Shown here: positions 15,336 through 21,980 of the stretch, piece after piece
Layout: each line of letters begins with the position of its first letter
Position numbering within the stretch: the stretch's first letter is position 1
Origin: an uncultured Clostridia bacterium
GTDB taxonomy: Bacteria; Bacillota; Clostridia; Christensenellales; Borkfalkiaceae
Length of the DNA stretch: 21,980 nt
Direction: 5' to 3'
Assembly: GCA_959605945.1 (NCBI GenBank)
Contig: CAUHGY010000026.1
Coordinates: 1 to 21,980 of the forward strand
The notes under the pieces: model-generated
Told to the model about the DNA's origin: nothing
The model's database searches: none
Seen by the model: the letters and a program-made list of their open reading frames with translations, nothing else
Position numbers and translations under genes: made by a program

Positions 15336-16778
15336 TTACTCTCCCCTCAATTTATCGAGCATGCTGCGTTTCAGTTCATAAAGTTCATCCGATAAATCAA
15401 CTTTATAGACATGCGGATTATCAAGACGCTTATACTCGTCCCAAAAACTGTTAAGTTCGCTTTCGGCGTATTTTTTTATTTCCTGCAATGACGGCAGCCG
15501 ACAAGCCGGTTTGCCGTTCTTTATTATATCTTTTTGCAGGCTTCTTATTTCATAATTTTCGAACGTTATCTTTTTCCATCTGTCCGTCGGATGAGTCAGA
15601 ACAAGCGGCTTGGCGGTATCGACCGGTTTTTCGCTTCTGAGCGCAATAAAATCGGCTTCGGCTTTGCCCGTTCTTTTATCATACACACGGAAGATGTTTT
15701 TAAATCCGGGATTGGTTATCTTTGCGGCATTGTCTGATATTTTGATTTTGGGAATTTCTCTGCCCTGTTCGTCGTGAACGGCAGCGAGTTTATAAACTCC
15801 GCCGAGAGCAGGCATATCCGCACTTGTTATCAGTTTGGTGCCTATGCCCCAAAGGTCAATTTTCGCTCCTTGGTTTTTGAGTGAATTAATAGAATATTCG
15901 TCGAGGTCGCCCGACGCGCAAATCACCGTTTCCGTATATCCGGCGGCATCGAGCATCTCTCTTGCTTTTTTAGAAAGATATGCAAGGTCGCCCGAATCAA
16001 GTCTTATACCCTTTGGCTTAAAGCCCTTTCTTTTAAGTTCGCCGAAAACCCTGATCGCATTGGGAACGCCGCTTTTAAGGGTATCGTAAGTATCCACCAG
16101 AAAAAGAGCGTTATCGGGATAAACGTCGGCATAAGCCTTGAATGCCGTATACTCGTCCTTAAAATTCATTACCCAACTGTGGGCGTGCGTTCCCGCCACG
16201 GGGATGCCGAACATTTTACCGGCAAGAACATTTGAAGTAGAGCCGCAGCCCCCTATGACGGCGGCTCTCGCCCCGTAGATGCCTGCGTCGGGAGCCTGCG
16301 CGCGCCTTAAACCGAATTCCATTACTGAATCGCCTTTCGCCGCATAACAGACTTTTGCCGCTTTTGACGCAATGAGGGTCTGGAAATTAATTATATTAAG
16401 TATTGCCGTCTCCACGAGCTGCGCTTGCATTACGGGAGCTTTGACGGTCAGTATAGGTTCTCCGGGAAAAACCACAGTGCCTTCCGGAACGGCGTAAATA
16501 TCGCCGGTGAATCTGAAATGTTTCAGGTACTCGAGAAATTCTTCCGAGAAAATTTTCAGACTTTTAAGATAATCGATTTCTTCATTCCCGAAATGAAGAT
16601 TCAGTATATAATCAACAACCTGCTCAAGCCCGCAGGCAAGAGAATAAGTAATCATGCCGTTTTGACGGAAAAAAACGTCGAAAACAGCGGTTTCGTCTTT
16701 TCGGCCCTGTTTGAGGTAACCGTTCATCATGGTCAGTTGGTAAAGGTCGGTCAACAGAGTAAGATTTCTTTCGGGCAT
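15336..16778 (-). CDS. pncB: Nicotinate phosphoribosyltransferase
   Basis: PncB joins nicotinate and PRPP, with ATP hydrolysis, to give nicotinate mononucleotide in the NAD salvage (Preiss–Handler) pathway; cytoplasmic. The product has 480 residues, typical for the Gram-positive form. Signatures are the N-terminal 'LTLLTDLYQLTMMNGYL', 'EFGLRRAQ' (154–161), 'GTHAHSWVMNF' (196–206) containing the His that is phosphorylated, and 'RLDSGDLAYLSKKAREML' (259 onward) for phosphoribosyl binding. The ATG starts two bases before the preceding stop triplet is passed, and the ribosome binding site is weak (GGAG further than usual), which suggests coupling to the upstream gene. I see no NAD-sensing riboswitch in front of the operon. 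Confidence 0.95.
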   Translation of the reverse strand: MPERNLTLLTDLYQLTMMNGYLKQGRKDETAVFDVFFRQNGMITYSLACGLEQVVDYILNLHFGNEEIDYLKSLKIFSEEFLEYLKHFRFTGDIYAVPEGTVVFPGEPILTVKAPVMQAQLVETAILNIINFQTLIASKAAKVCYAAKGDSVMEFGLRRAQAPDAGIYGARAAVIGGCGSTSNVLAGKMFGIPVAGTHAHSWVMNFKDEYTAFKAYADVYPDNALFLVDTYDTLKSGVPNAIRVFGELKRKGFKPKGIRLDSGDLAYLSKKAREMLDAAGYTETVICASGDLDEYSINSLKNQGAKIDLWGIGTKLITSADMPALGGVYKLAAVHDEQGREIPKIKISDNAAKITNPGFKNIFRVYDKRTGKAEADFIALRSEKPVDTAKPLVLTHPTDRWKKITFENYEIRSLQKDIIKNGKPACRLPSLQEIKKYAESELNSFWDEYKRLDNPHVYKVDLSDELYELKRSMLDKLRGE

Positions 16779-16779
16779 T

Positions 16780-17268
16780 TTATTTTTCGTTTGCTCCGTT
16801 ATCTTTAAATGATTTGATTTTCGGAAGTTCTTCGGGTTCTTCCGCCGCCTCTGCGGCAGCTTTTTCCGCCCGGCGTTGTTCGTAATTTTTATAATCCGGA
16901 GACTTGTTGAGAGCTATTGCTTCCGTCTTGTTGCCTGCCGATACAAAACTGAAAATTGCCGCCAATATCCACACGACAAAAACCACCGTCAAAGCAATCC
17001 ACCAAGGAATATACTGCATGACGATATAAAACGCGGAAAGTCCGAGAAGAATTGCGGACAGAAGAAAATACCAGGGCGATTTATTCGCAAATCCCAAGGC
17101 TATGCATATAATGCCCAAACCTATAAAAAGACACATTAAAAAAGTCAATATCGGATGCACATAGATATTCAACGGAATAGCCCAGTCGCATATCATAAGC
17201 GCGAGCGAAATCAAAACCACCGCGGCTGACGCTATGCTGACAGCCATTTGCTTTTTAGAAATTTTCAT
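16780..17268 (-). CDS. Membrane protein of unknown function, first gene of the pncB–plsY operon
   Basis: This product of about 162 residues has four predicted membrane helices (roughly 8–28, 34–57, 62–82, 86–110) and a cytoplasmic tail of about 50 residues. The tail is rich in Ala, Glu and Lys ('EQRRAEKAAAEAAEEPEELP'). The frame also has a GTG two codons upstream, but AGGAGG overlaps it; the ATG at 17268 has that site five bases upstream and is the better start. It is the promoter-proximal gene of the operon and is followed two bases later by pncB. I do not recognise a family; the layout resembles many uncharacterised Clostridia membrane proteins. Confidence 0.82.
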   Translation of the reverse strand: MKISKKQMAVSIASAAVVLISLALMICDWAIPLNIYVHPILTFLMCLFIGLGIICIALGFANKSPWYFLLSAILLGLSAFYIVMQYIPWWIALTVVFVVWILAAIFSFVSAGNKTEAIALNKSPDYKNYEQRRAEKAAAEAAEEPEELPKIKSFKDNGANEK

Positions 17269-17288
17269 ACCCACCTCCTGTTTTATTC

Positions 17289-17317
17289 AGTATATCACAA
17301 TAAAAAAAATTTGTAAA
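17289..17317 (-). promoter_or_regulatory. Strong sigma-A promoter of the pncB–plsY operon
   Basis: On the minus strand, TTTACA (17317–17312) is followed by 17 bases and TATACT (17294–17289), with a TGA extended -10 just before it. The start would be near 17282, only about 14 bases before the first ATG, so the leader is very short. Confidence 0.8.
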
Positions 17318-17394
17318 TATAATTTTTTAATTACTCGCAAATTAATACATTCTTTTTTTCTTTCGGCATATTTCAAATATTATCGCCATAATTT

Positions 17395-17465
17395 TTAACA
17401 TGCCAGCCGCACAGGCGGCGCGTACTGAAAATTTTCGGGTTAAAATGCCATAAAGACGCGGCATC
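17395..17465 (-). other. Weak stem-loops downstream of glmM (possible terminator region)
   Basis: The 207 bases between glmM and the next operon contain ATGCC/GGCAT with a 10-base loop followed by TTTT just after glmM, and GCCGC/GCGGC with a 4-base loop farther on. Both stems are only five base pairs and the T-runs are short. glmM transcription may end here, but I cannot call a clear terminator; read-through into the next operon is possible. Confidence 0.3.
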
Positions 17466-17475
17466 GCATATTTTA

Positions 17476-18795
17476 TCAAATCTCCGCGTTTATTCTTTTG
17501 ATCATGGAAACTACAGATGAAGCTATGCTTTCGTTAAGCTCTCTGTCCTTGCTTTCTACCATTACTCTGATTTTAGGTTCGGTGCCCGACGCCCTGAGCA
17601 TTATTCTGCCGCGTCCGCTTAGTTGGGCATTATATTTGGAGATCTCTTTGGTAAGTTCTTCATTGTTCATAATTCGGAATTTATCATCGACGGTTATGTT
17701 TTTGTTTACCTGCGGGTAAAGCTCTATTTCGAGAGCTTCCGAAAAACTCTTTTTCTCATTTATTACCATATTTGCAAGCGTAATTGCCGTAAGAATGCCG
17801 TCCCCTGTCGTGGCGGCATCTTTTAAAATTATATGTCCGCTCTGCTCGCCGCCGAGAGAGAGATCCTTTTCAACGAGTTTTGCGAGAACGTATTTATCGC
17901 CTATATCCGTTCTTATAAGCGATATTCCCTGTTTTTTAAGCTCTTCTTCGATAGCCATGTTCGTATGACTGGTTCCCACAACGGTATCGGACTTAAGTTT
18001 CCCGAGCTTTTTAAAATAAACCGCCAATCCGTAAATAATTTTATCCCCGTCGATGATATTGCCTTTTTCGTCCACGGCTATCAATCTGTCGGCATCGCCG
18101 TCGAATGCGAATCCCATATCTGCTTTGTATCTGAAAACGCGTTTTCTTAAAGTTTCAGGATAAAGAGCTCCGCATCCCGCGTTGATTTTGAGACCGTCGA
18201 GAGTGCTGTTTGCGGCAATTACGTCAGCCCCGAGGGCCCTGAACACTTCGGGAGCAATTCTGTGCGCGGCGCCGAAAGCGCAGTCGAGAACGACCGTCAT
18301 TTTGTCTAATCGGTTTTCGCTTGCGGAAATTAAAAATTTCTTATAAATTTTGGTAAGATTGAAATTCTGCGAATATTTACCTATGTCAGGAAAGTCGTTA
18401 TTTTTTTCATGAATAAAGCAGCGCTCTATGCGCTCTTCTTCTTTATCGGACAGCTTATAGCCGTTACCGTCGAAAACTTTTATGCCGTTATACTCTCCGC
18501 TGTTGTGCGACGCGCTTATAACTATGCCGTAATCGGCGCCGCACTGTTTGGTTATATAAGCTATTCCGGCAGTCGGCGCAACGCCGATATCGATTACATC
18601 GCCCCCGCCGCTCATCGCCCCTAACGCGAGCCCTAAGGTCAGATACGAATTCGAAATTCGGGTATCCGAACCGATTATTATTTTAGGCTTATATTTCAAT
18701 ATGGAAAGAGCATTGCCCACTTTGAACGCCACTTCGCGTGTCAGATCTTCGTTTACTTTGCCGCGCAGGCCGTCTGTGCCGAAAAAAAGTCCCAT
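17476..18795 (-). CDS. glmM: Phosphoglucosamine mutase
   Basis: GlmM converts glucosamine-6-phosphate to glucosamine-1-phosphate for UDP-GlcNAc and thus peptidoglycan synthesis; cytoplasmic. The product has 439 residues, near the usual 445–450. It begins with the family's 'LFFGTDGLRGKVNEDLT'. The phosphoserine loop 'ISASHNSGEYNGIKVF' places the active Ser at 96, the metal site is DGDADR (232–237), and the C-terminal phosphate loop is RASGTEPKIRV (401–411). Two family blocks differ from common GlmM: SASHNP is SASHNS, and the CGSTH block reads CGALY (208–212). The gene begins three bases after the stop of the upstream acetyltransferase gene, with AAGGAGA in that gene's last codons. The neighbour supports GlmM over phosphomannomutase. 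Confidence 0.92.
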   Translation of the reverse strand: MGLFFGTDGLRGKVNEDLTREVAFKVGNALSILKYKPKIIIGSDTRISNSYLTLGLALGAMSGGGDVIDIGVAPTAGIAYITKQCGADYGIVISASHNSGEYNGIKVFDGNGYKLSDKEEERIERCFIHEKNNDFPDIGKYSQNFNLTKIYKKFLISASENRLDKMTVVLDCAFGAAHRIAPEVFRALGADVIAANSTLDGLKINAGCGALYPETLRKRVFRYKADMGFAFDGDADRLIAVDEKGNIIDGDKIIYGLAVYFKKLGKLKSDTVVGTSHTNMAIEEELKKQGISLIRTDIGDKYVLAKLVEKDLSLGGEQSGHIILKDAATTGDGILTAITLANMVINEKKSFSEALEIELYPQVNKNITVDDKFRIMNNEELTKEISKYNAQLSGRGRIMLRASGTEPKIRVMVESKDRELNESIASSVVSMIKRINAEI

Positions 18796-18797
18796 GC

Positions 18798-19451
18798 TTA
18801 ATTTTCTCCTTTATGATTTTTTAAATATTTTCCCGCCCGTTTTTCTTTCGTCTCCTGTCTTACCCGGCCGATGACGAAAGCTTCGGACGGAACGTCGTCG
18901 GTAACCGTCGTACCCGCGCATATGTATGAGAAATCATCAATTTTTACGGGAGCAACGATGTTGCAGTTGCTGCCTATAAAACAATTGTCGCCGACCTTGC
19001 TTCTTTGTTTTATTTTTCCGTTATAATTGACGAATATCGCTCCGCATCCTATATTGCAGTTCTGCCCTATGTCCGCATCGCCTATATATGCCAGATGTCC
19101 GGCTTTGGAGCCGTTTCCGACAAACGCGTTTTTTATCTCCACAAAGTTGCCTATGCTGACGTTTTCTCCCGTACAAGCACCCGGCCGCAGCCTCGAATAG
19201 GGACCTATTTTGTTATTGCCGCCCACCGTAGCATTTTCTATTATGCTTCTCTCTACGGTGGTGCCTGCCATGATAACCGCGTCGGTTATGCGATTATCCG
19301 GATAAAGGGTAACGCCGTCTCCTATCACGGTATCGCCTTCAAGACGGTTATTTTCGTATACCGTAACGTTGTCGCCTATCACAACGGACTTATCTATAAA
19401 AACCGAACGCTTGCTTTTAACAATAAAATTCTTACCGTGTTTTACTTTCAT
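18798..19451 (-). CDS. Stand-alone GlmU-type acetyltransferase (left-handed beta-helix domain only)
   Basis: This 217-residue protein matches the C-terminal half of GlmU, which acetylates glucosamine-1-phosphate with acetyl-CoA. It is made of hexapeptide repeats (for example 'VVIGDN', 'TVIGDG', 'VSIGNF'). It has 'GPYSRLRPG' (83–91), 'GNFVEIKNA' (101–109), 'KAGHLAYIGDADIG' with the catalytic His119, and 'GCGAIFVNYNGK' (135–146). The GlmU-like C-terminal 'RVRQETK' is also present. The N-terminal uridylyltransferase domain of GlmU is absent and no remnant of it is seen upstream; a promoter occupies that place. The ATG at 19451 has GGAGG five bases before it, so the ATG six codons earlier is rejected. 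It forms an operon with glmM, which makes its substrate; the UTP-dependent step must be encoded elsewhere. Confidence 0.9.
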   Translation of the reverse strand: MKVKHGKNFIVKSKRSVFIDKSVVIGDNVTVYENNRLEGDTVIGDGVTLYPDNRITDAVIMAGTTVERSIIENATVGGNNKIGPYSRLRPGACTGENVSIGNFVEIKNAFVGNGSKAGHLAYIGDADIGQNCNIGCGAIFVNYNGKIKQRSKVGDNCFIGSNCNIVAPVKIDDFSYICAGTTVTDDVPSEAFVIGRVRQETKEKRAGKYLKNHKGEN

Positions 19452-19496
19452 AATTACCTCCGAATACATTTTATGCGGCGGGTTTTTATTGTGTTA

Positions 19497-19693
19497 CACG
19501 ATTTTATATTTTAGGGGTATTTTTTGGCTTTGTCAAGTATTTTATTTTTTACATTTTTTATAAAAACGGCACTTTTAAACATTTTTGAACTAAAAATACT
19601 CGTTTTTTATCAAAACACGATTTTAAAATCAAGGGGTTATTTTCGTTTAAATAGCACCTTTCCGATTAAATCATTCTTGTTTTTTAAATCGTG
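19497..19693. repeat. Repeated CACGATTT-type element in the 413-base divergent intergenic region
   Basis: The sequence between 19452 and 19864 holds no gene that I can support. Besides the two promoters it has ACACGATTTTA at 19496–19506, again at 19615–19625, and an inverted near-copy TTTAAATCGTG at 19683–19693. The second copy is part of the 12-base palindrome GATTTTAAAATC. The first copy covers the predicted start of the minus-strand transcript, a usual place for a repressor site. AT-richness makes chance similarity possible. Confidence 0.35.
19508..19536 (-). promoter_or_regulatory. Sigma-A promoter of the acetyltransferase–glmM operon
   Basis: On the minus strand, a perfect TTGACA (19536–19531) is followed by 17 bases and TAAAAT (19513–19508). 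The start falls near 19501, giving a leader of about 50 bases. Confidence 0.8.
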
Positions 19694-19793
19694 ATGATAA
19701 AAATTTACGCCTTAAAAAATATTTTTTAAAATTTTTCCGCAACTCCTGAAAACAATAGGCCTTCGGCAAAAAGCAAAACAGATCACGCCTGTG

Positions 19794-19815
19794 CAAACGG
19801 CAAAGCATCCGTTTG
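19794..19815 (+). promoter_or_regulatory. Inverted repeat overlapping the nucleosidase -35 box (possible operator)
   Basis: CAAACGG (19794–19800) and CCGTTTG (19809–19815) are perfect complements with an 8-base spacer. The second arm overlaps the first three bases of the -35 element, a position suited to repression. No regulator is known. Confidence 0.35.
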
Positions 19816-19841
19816 ACATAGAAGGCGCTGTATGATATAAT
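19813..19841 (+). promoter_or_regulatory. Consensus sigma-A promoter of the nucleosidase gene
   Basis: TTGACA (19813–19818), a 17-base spacer and TATAAT (19836–19841) match the consensus exactly, and TGA before the -10 adds an extended element. The start would be near 19848, about 17 bases before the ATG. Confidence 0.88.
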
Positions 19842-19864
19842 TAAAAAAATAAAAGAAGGTTTTT

Positions 19865-20518
19865 ATGTTTGCATTTATAGTTGCTCTCGACATCGAGGCA
19901 GAAAAAGTAATCGAACTGATACAGAATAAAAAGTCTTTCACTCTCGCGGGGAAAAAAACCGTCGAAGGCGATCTCTTCGGTAAAAAAATTGCCTTAACGG
20001 TTTGCGGCGTTGGCAAAGTAAATGCCGCGCTCGCCGCACAAGCCCTTATAGACAGATATGCCCCGGAATATGTGATAAACTTCGGCACCGCCGGCGGCGC
20101 CGATGAAAGTGTGGAAATTTTTTCCTATTACCTTATCGAAAAAGCCTGTCAGTACGATTTTGACGTCACGGACATAGACGATGTGCCTGTGGGATATATG
20201 GAATGGTACGACAGAATATATTTTGACGGATTCATAAAAGATATCAACGGCTTCGCCACGAAAAATCTTGCAACGGCAGACAGATTTTCCAACAGAAAGC
20301 CCGATATCGATACAGTTCGGAAAATGAAGTGCAGCCTGCGCGATATGGAAGGCGGCGCCATTGCCGAAGTATGCGAAACGAACAATATTCCGCTCGTAAT
20401 GATAAAGGGCGTTACGGATACCTATTCCCATCCCGCAAAAGAATTTTACGAAAATCTTGTAAAAGTGTGCGCAGGTTTCCCCGACGTCATCAAAACAATC
20501 CTCGAACAAATAAATTAA
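19865..20518 (+). CDS. mtnN: 5'-methylthioadenosine/S-adenosylhomocysteine nucleosidase
   Basis: This enzyme splits adenine from methylthioadenosine, S-adenosylhomocysteine and 5'-deoxyadenosine, clearing by-products of S-adenosylmethionine use. It is a 217-residue member of the PNP/UDP phosphorylase superfamily. Landmarks are 'ALDIEAE' with Glu11, 'GVGKVNAA' (48–55), 'NFGTAGG' (72–78), 'QYDFDVTD' (96–103), 'LATADRF' (135–141), 'DMEGGAIAEVC' with Glu162, and Asp185 in 'GVTDTY'. The Glu–Asp distance of 23 equals that of the E. coli enzyme (Glu174 and Asp197). It is about 13 residues shorter than usual, and the loop after Asp185 differs from common members, so substrate preference may be altered. 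AAGAAGG precedes the ATG. The AlkD-like gene follows after three bases. Confidence 0.85.
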   Translation: MFAFIVALDIEAEKVIELIQNKKSFTLAGKKTVEGDLFGKKIALTVCGVGKVNAALAAQALIDRYAPEYVINFGTAGGADESVEIFSYYLIEKACQYDFDVTDIDDVPVGYMEWYDRIYFDGFIKDINGFATKNLATADRFSNRKPDIDTVRKMKCSLRDMEGGAIAEVCETNNIPLVMIKGVTDTYSHPAKEFYENLVKVCAGFPDVIKTILEQIN

Positions 20519-20521
20519 ACC

Positions 20522-21205
20522 ATGCATATACTGACAGAAAAACTTTTTTCTCTGAAAGACGATAAATACAGGGAATTTCATAAAAAACTCGTCCCCGACA
20601 CGTCATATGAAATTATAGGCGTGCGGATTCCTGAACTTAAACAGCTTGCAAAAGCGGCTGTTTCCGACGGAAGTTACGAATGCTTTTTAAAAGAAAGTCA
20701 CCGCTATTATGAAGAATGGATGCTGCACGGGCTTTTAATAGCCTTCTCCAAGCGCGGATACGACAGCGCCGTTGCCCTTTTTGAAGAGTTTTTGCCTCAT
20801 ATCGATAATTGGGCTATATGCGACACCACCGTTTCATCCATGAAAATACTCGCAAAAAACACAGATAAAACTCTTGAAAAAGTAAGAATATGGCTAACTT
20901 CGGAAAATACTTACACCGTGCGCGTCGGAGTCGTAAGTTTATTATGTTATTTCAGCGGCGATAATTTTTTTGACGAAATATTTACTCTGCTTGATGGCAT
21001 AAAAAACGAAAATTATTACGTTGAAATGGCCGTAAGCTGGCTTTACAGCGTCCTTCTCGTGAAACATTACAATAAAACCGTTCTCCTGTTTGAAAGCGGG
21101 AAATTAAAAAAATTCATTCACAATAAATCGATTCAGAAAGCGCTGGAAAGTTACAGAATAGACGACGAAAAAAAACAATATCTTAAAACTCTAAAAATCA
21201 GGTAA
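20522..21205 (+). CDS. AlkD-like DNA glycosylase (DNA alkylation repair protein)
   Basis: This 227-residue all-helical protein is of the HEAT-like-repeat DNA glycosylase family, which removes alkylated purines such as 3- and 7-alkylated bases. Residues matching the AlkD active site are Trp97 and Asp101 in 'DNWAICDT', Arg134 in 'TVRVGVVSLL' and Trp173 in 'EMAVSWLYS'. Their spacing (4, 33, 39) is close to Trp109, Asp113, Arg148 and Trp187 of Bacillus cereus AlkD. 'YEIIGVRIPELKQLAK' near the N-terminus is a family block. The ATG is three bases after the nucleosidase stop and has no clear ribosome binding site, which suggests coupled translation. The pairing with a nucleosidase may be incidental, or may reflect S-adenosylmethionine-linked damage. 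Confidence 0.88.
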   Translation: MHILTEKLFSLKDDKYREFHKKLVPDTSYEIIGVRIPELKQLAKAAVSDGSYECFLKESHRYYEEWMLHGLLIAFSKRGYDSAVALFEEFLPHIDNWAICDTTVSSMKILAKNTDKTLEKVRIWLTSENTYTVRVGVVSLLCYFSGDNFFDEIFTLLDGIKNENYYVEMAVSWLYSVLLVKHYNKTVLLFESGKLKKFIHNKSIQKALESYRIDDEKKQYLKTLKIR

Positions 21206-21261
21206 TCTTTTACCTTAAAAGCAAAATAAACTTAACGAAAAATTTTCATCAGGAGAACATT

Positions 21262-21834
21262 ATGAGCAAAGAAACTACGGAAACCGTCAGCTACGTTTCC
21301 GTCGGAAAATGCATTTTTACCATAATCGGCGCAATCATCGCGGCATGCGTGGGCTTTATCCCCTTCGCATTCACTGACTCGGGTTTGGTATTCACATATA
21401 AAACGCTTCCGGTTATAGGCGATTCATCAATTTTTGTTTCCGGGGCTGCGTTCATTTCAAGTTTTTGCAGTATTATTCCGCAAATAACACCTGAAATTTA
21501 CGAATATATTTTTAAAGGATTCAAATTCTGCGTCTATGCATATTTCATTATCCTTGCCGCCGATATAATTCTCGCATTTTTTCTCGCGATTTTCAGGATC
21601 AATTTTTTTCGTATTCTGTGCAGAACGTTCAGCATCATCGCCGGAATAATAATGTTTTCCATTATGCTGATGTTTTTGGCATATATCGTCGGAGTGGTCT
21701 ATTTTATAATAGAAACTCAGCCTGACATAATGCAAACTCTCAAAACAAGCGGAATACTGGCGGCTCTCGGTTTTGTCATTTTATCCGGGGTGCTCATAAA
21801 AAAACAATTCAGATGGTTTACCCTTCCCGACTGA
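21262..21834 (+). CDS. Membrane protein of unknown function
   Basis: This 190-residue protein has four predicted membrane helices at about 15–37, 88–111, 118–148 and 162–180. A loop of about 50 residues between the first two is probably outside the cell. There is no signal peptidase site, and no enzymatic motif that I recognise. AGGAGA lies five bases before the ATG, so translation is credible. It follows the AlkD-like gene after 56 bases with no terminator between them, so it may share the transcript. The downstream 111 bases hold no gene, then a GC-rich hairpin. Confidence 0.78.
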   Translation: MSKETTETVSYVSVGKCIFTIIGAIIAACVGFIPFAFTDSGLVFTYKTLPVIGDSSIFVSGAAFISSFCSIIPQITPEIYEYIFKGFKFCVYAYFIILAADIILAFFLAIFRINFFRILCRTFSIIAGIIMFSIMLMFLAYIVGVVYFIIETQPDIMQTLKTSGILAALGFVILSGVLIKKQFRWFTLPD

Positions 21835-21945
21835 TTTATCATTTTTCTCTCTATCGGAAGCATTAATCTTTTACTTCCCGCATAAAACGGATACGCTAAG
21901 TCAGTTCTGAATATTTTTTCTCTATAGACAATACAAATTAAGCCG

Positions 21946-21980
21946 TGCGCCCAGCCCCAGCTTTTTTAGGGGAGGGCGCA
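21946..21980 (+). terminator. GC-rich hairpin at the window edge, probable terminator
   Basis: TGCGCCC (21946–21952) pairs with GGGCGCA (21974–21980), and CCCC (21955–21958) with GGGG (21969–21972), around a loop containing six T's. The sequence stops at the last stem base, so a following T-run cannot be seen. It lies 111 bases after the last gene, and could instead belong to a gene beyond the edge. Confidence 0.55.

Noticed and set aside
19452..19864. Remnant of a GlmU uridylyltransferase domain upstream of the acetyltransferase gene
   Set aside because: The region is AT-rich with stops in all frames and carries promoters; no nucleotidyltransferase motif is seen, so it is not a recently broken glmU.
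19994..20581. Open frame of 195 codons on the minus strand opposite the nucleosidase
   Set aside because: It is antisense to a gene with clear catalytic residues and a consensus promoter, and is full of Phe, His and Cys as expected for a shadow frame.
1..21980. CRISPR arrays, tRNA or rRNA genes, insertion sequences, phage genes, and riboswitches ahead of pncB or glmM
   Set aside because: I looked for regularly spaced repeats, cloverleaf-like sequence with CCA-type ends, transposase or integrase motifs and structured leaders, and found none. The leaders of the pncB operon and the glmM operon are too short for a riboswitch.

Overview
The window looks like chromosomal DNA from a spore-forming member of the Firmicutes, most likely an uncultured Clostridia lineage of the gut type (the lineage is a guess). 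The grounds are a full-length spoIVA, the gene neighbourhoods divIVA–lspA–rluD and der–plsY–spoIVA, strong AGGAGG-type ribosome binding sites, TTGACA/TATAAT-type promoters, AT-rich intergenic DNA and a CUT1-type sugar importer without its own ATPase. I see no phage genes, insertion sequence, CRISPR array, rRNA or tRNA.

Region A (1–9194) is an accessory carbohydrate-uptake locus. A DeoR-family regulator (+) diverges from a minus-strand operon that reads: threonine-aldolase-like PLP enzyme, large solute-binding lipoprotein, two permeases, a 995-residue secreted Ig-like/beta-sandwich protein, and a glycoside-hydrolase-like lipoprotein cut by the window edge. The 246-base divergent intergenic region holds a perfect 11-bp inverted repeat and further GATTAAT copies, flanked by a promoter on each side. 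A hairpin between the binding-protein gene and the permeases probably sets their relative expression.

Region B (9236–17317) holds housekeeping and sporulation genes, all on the minus strand. A strong promoter at 17289–17317 appears to drive an eight-gene operon: membrane protein, pncB, divIVA-like, lspA, rluD, small membrane protein, der, plsY. Spacings are at most 22 bases or are overlaps. spoIVA follows with its own candidate sigma-E promoter and ends at a bidirectional terminator shared with the DeoR gene. ileS and gpsA, often found in these neighbourhoods in other Firmicutes, are absent here.

Region C (17476–21980) contains amino-sugar, salvage and repair genes. glmM is preceded by a stand-alone GlmU-type acetyltransferase that lacks the uridylyltransferase half. 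Together they would make glucosamine-1-phosphate and acetylate it for peptidoglycan synthesis. A 413-base divergent intergenic region separates them from a plus-strand run of MTA/SAH nucleosidase, AlkD-like DNA glycosylase and a membrane protein of unknown function. A GC-rich hairpin closes the window.

The most distinctive points are the sugar/glycoconjugate locus led by a threonine-aldolase-like enzyme with its operator array, and the split GlmU beside a motif-divergent GlmM. I do not see strong evidence for a wholly new defence or mobile system. Several translation starts were moved from the longest possible reading frame on the basis of ribosome binding sites.
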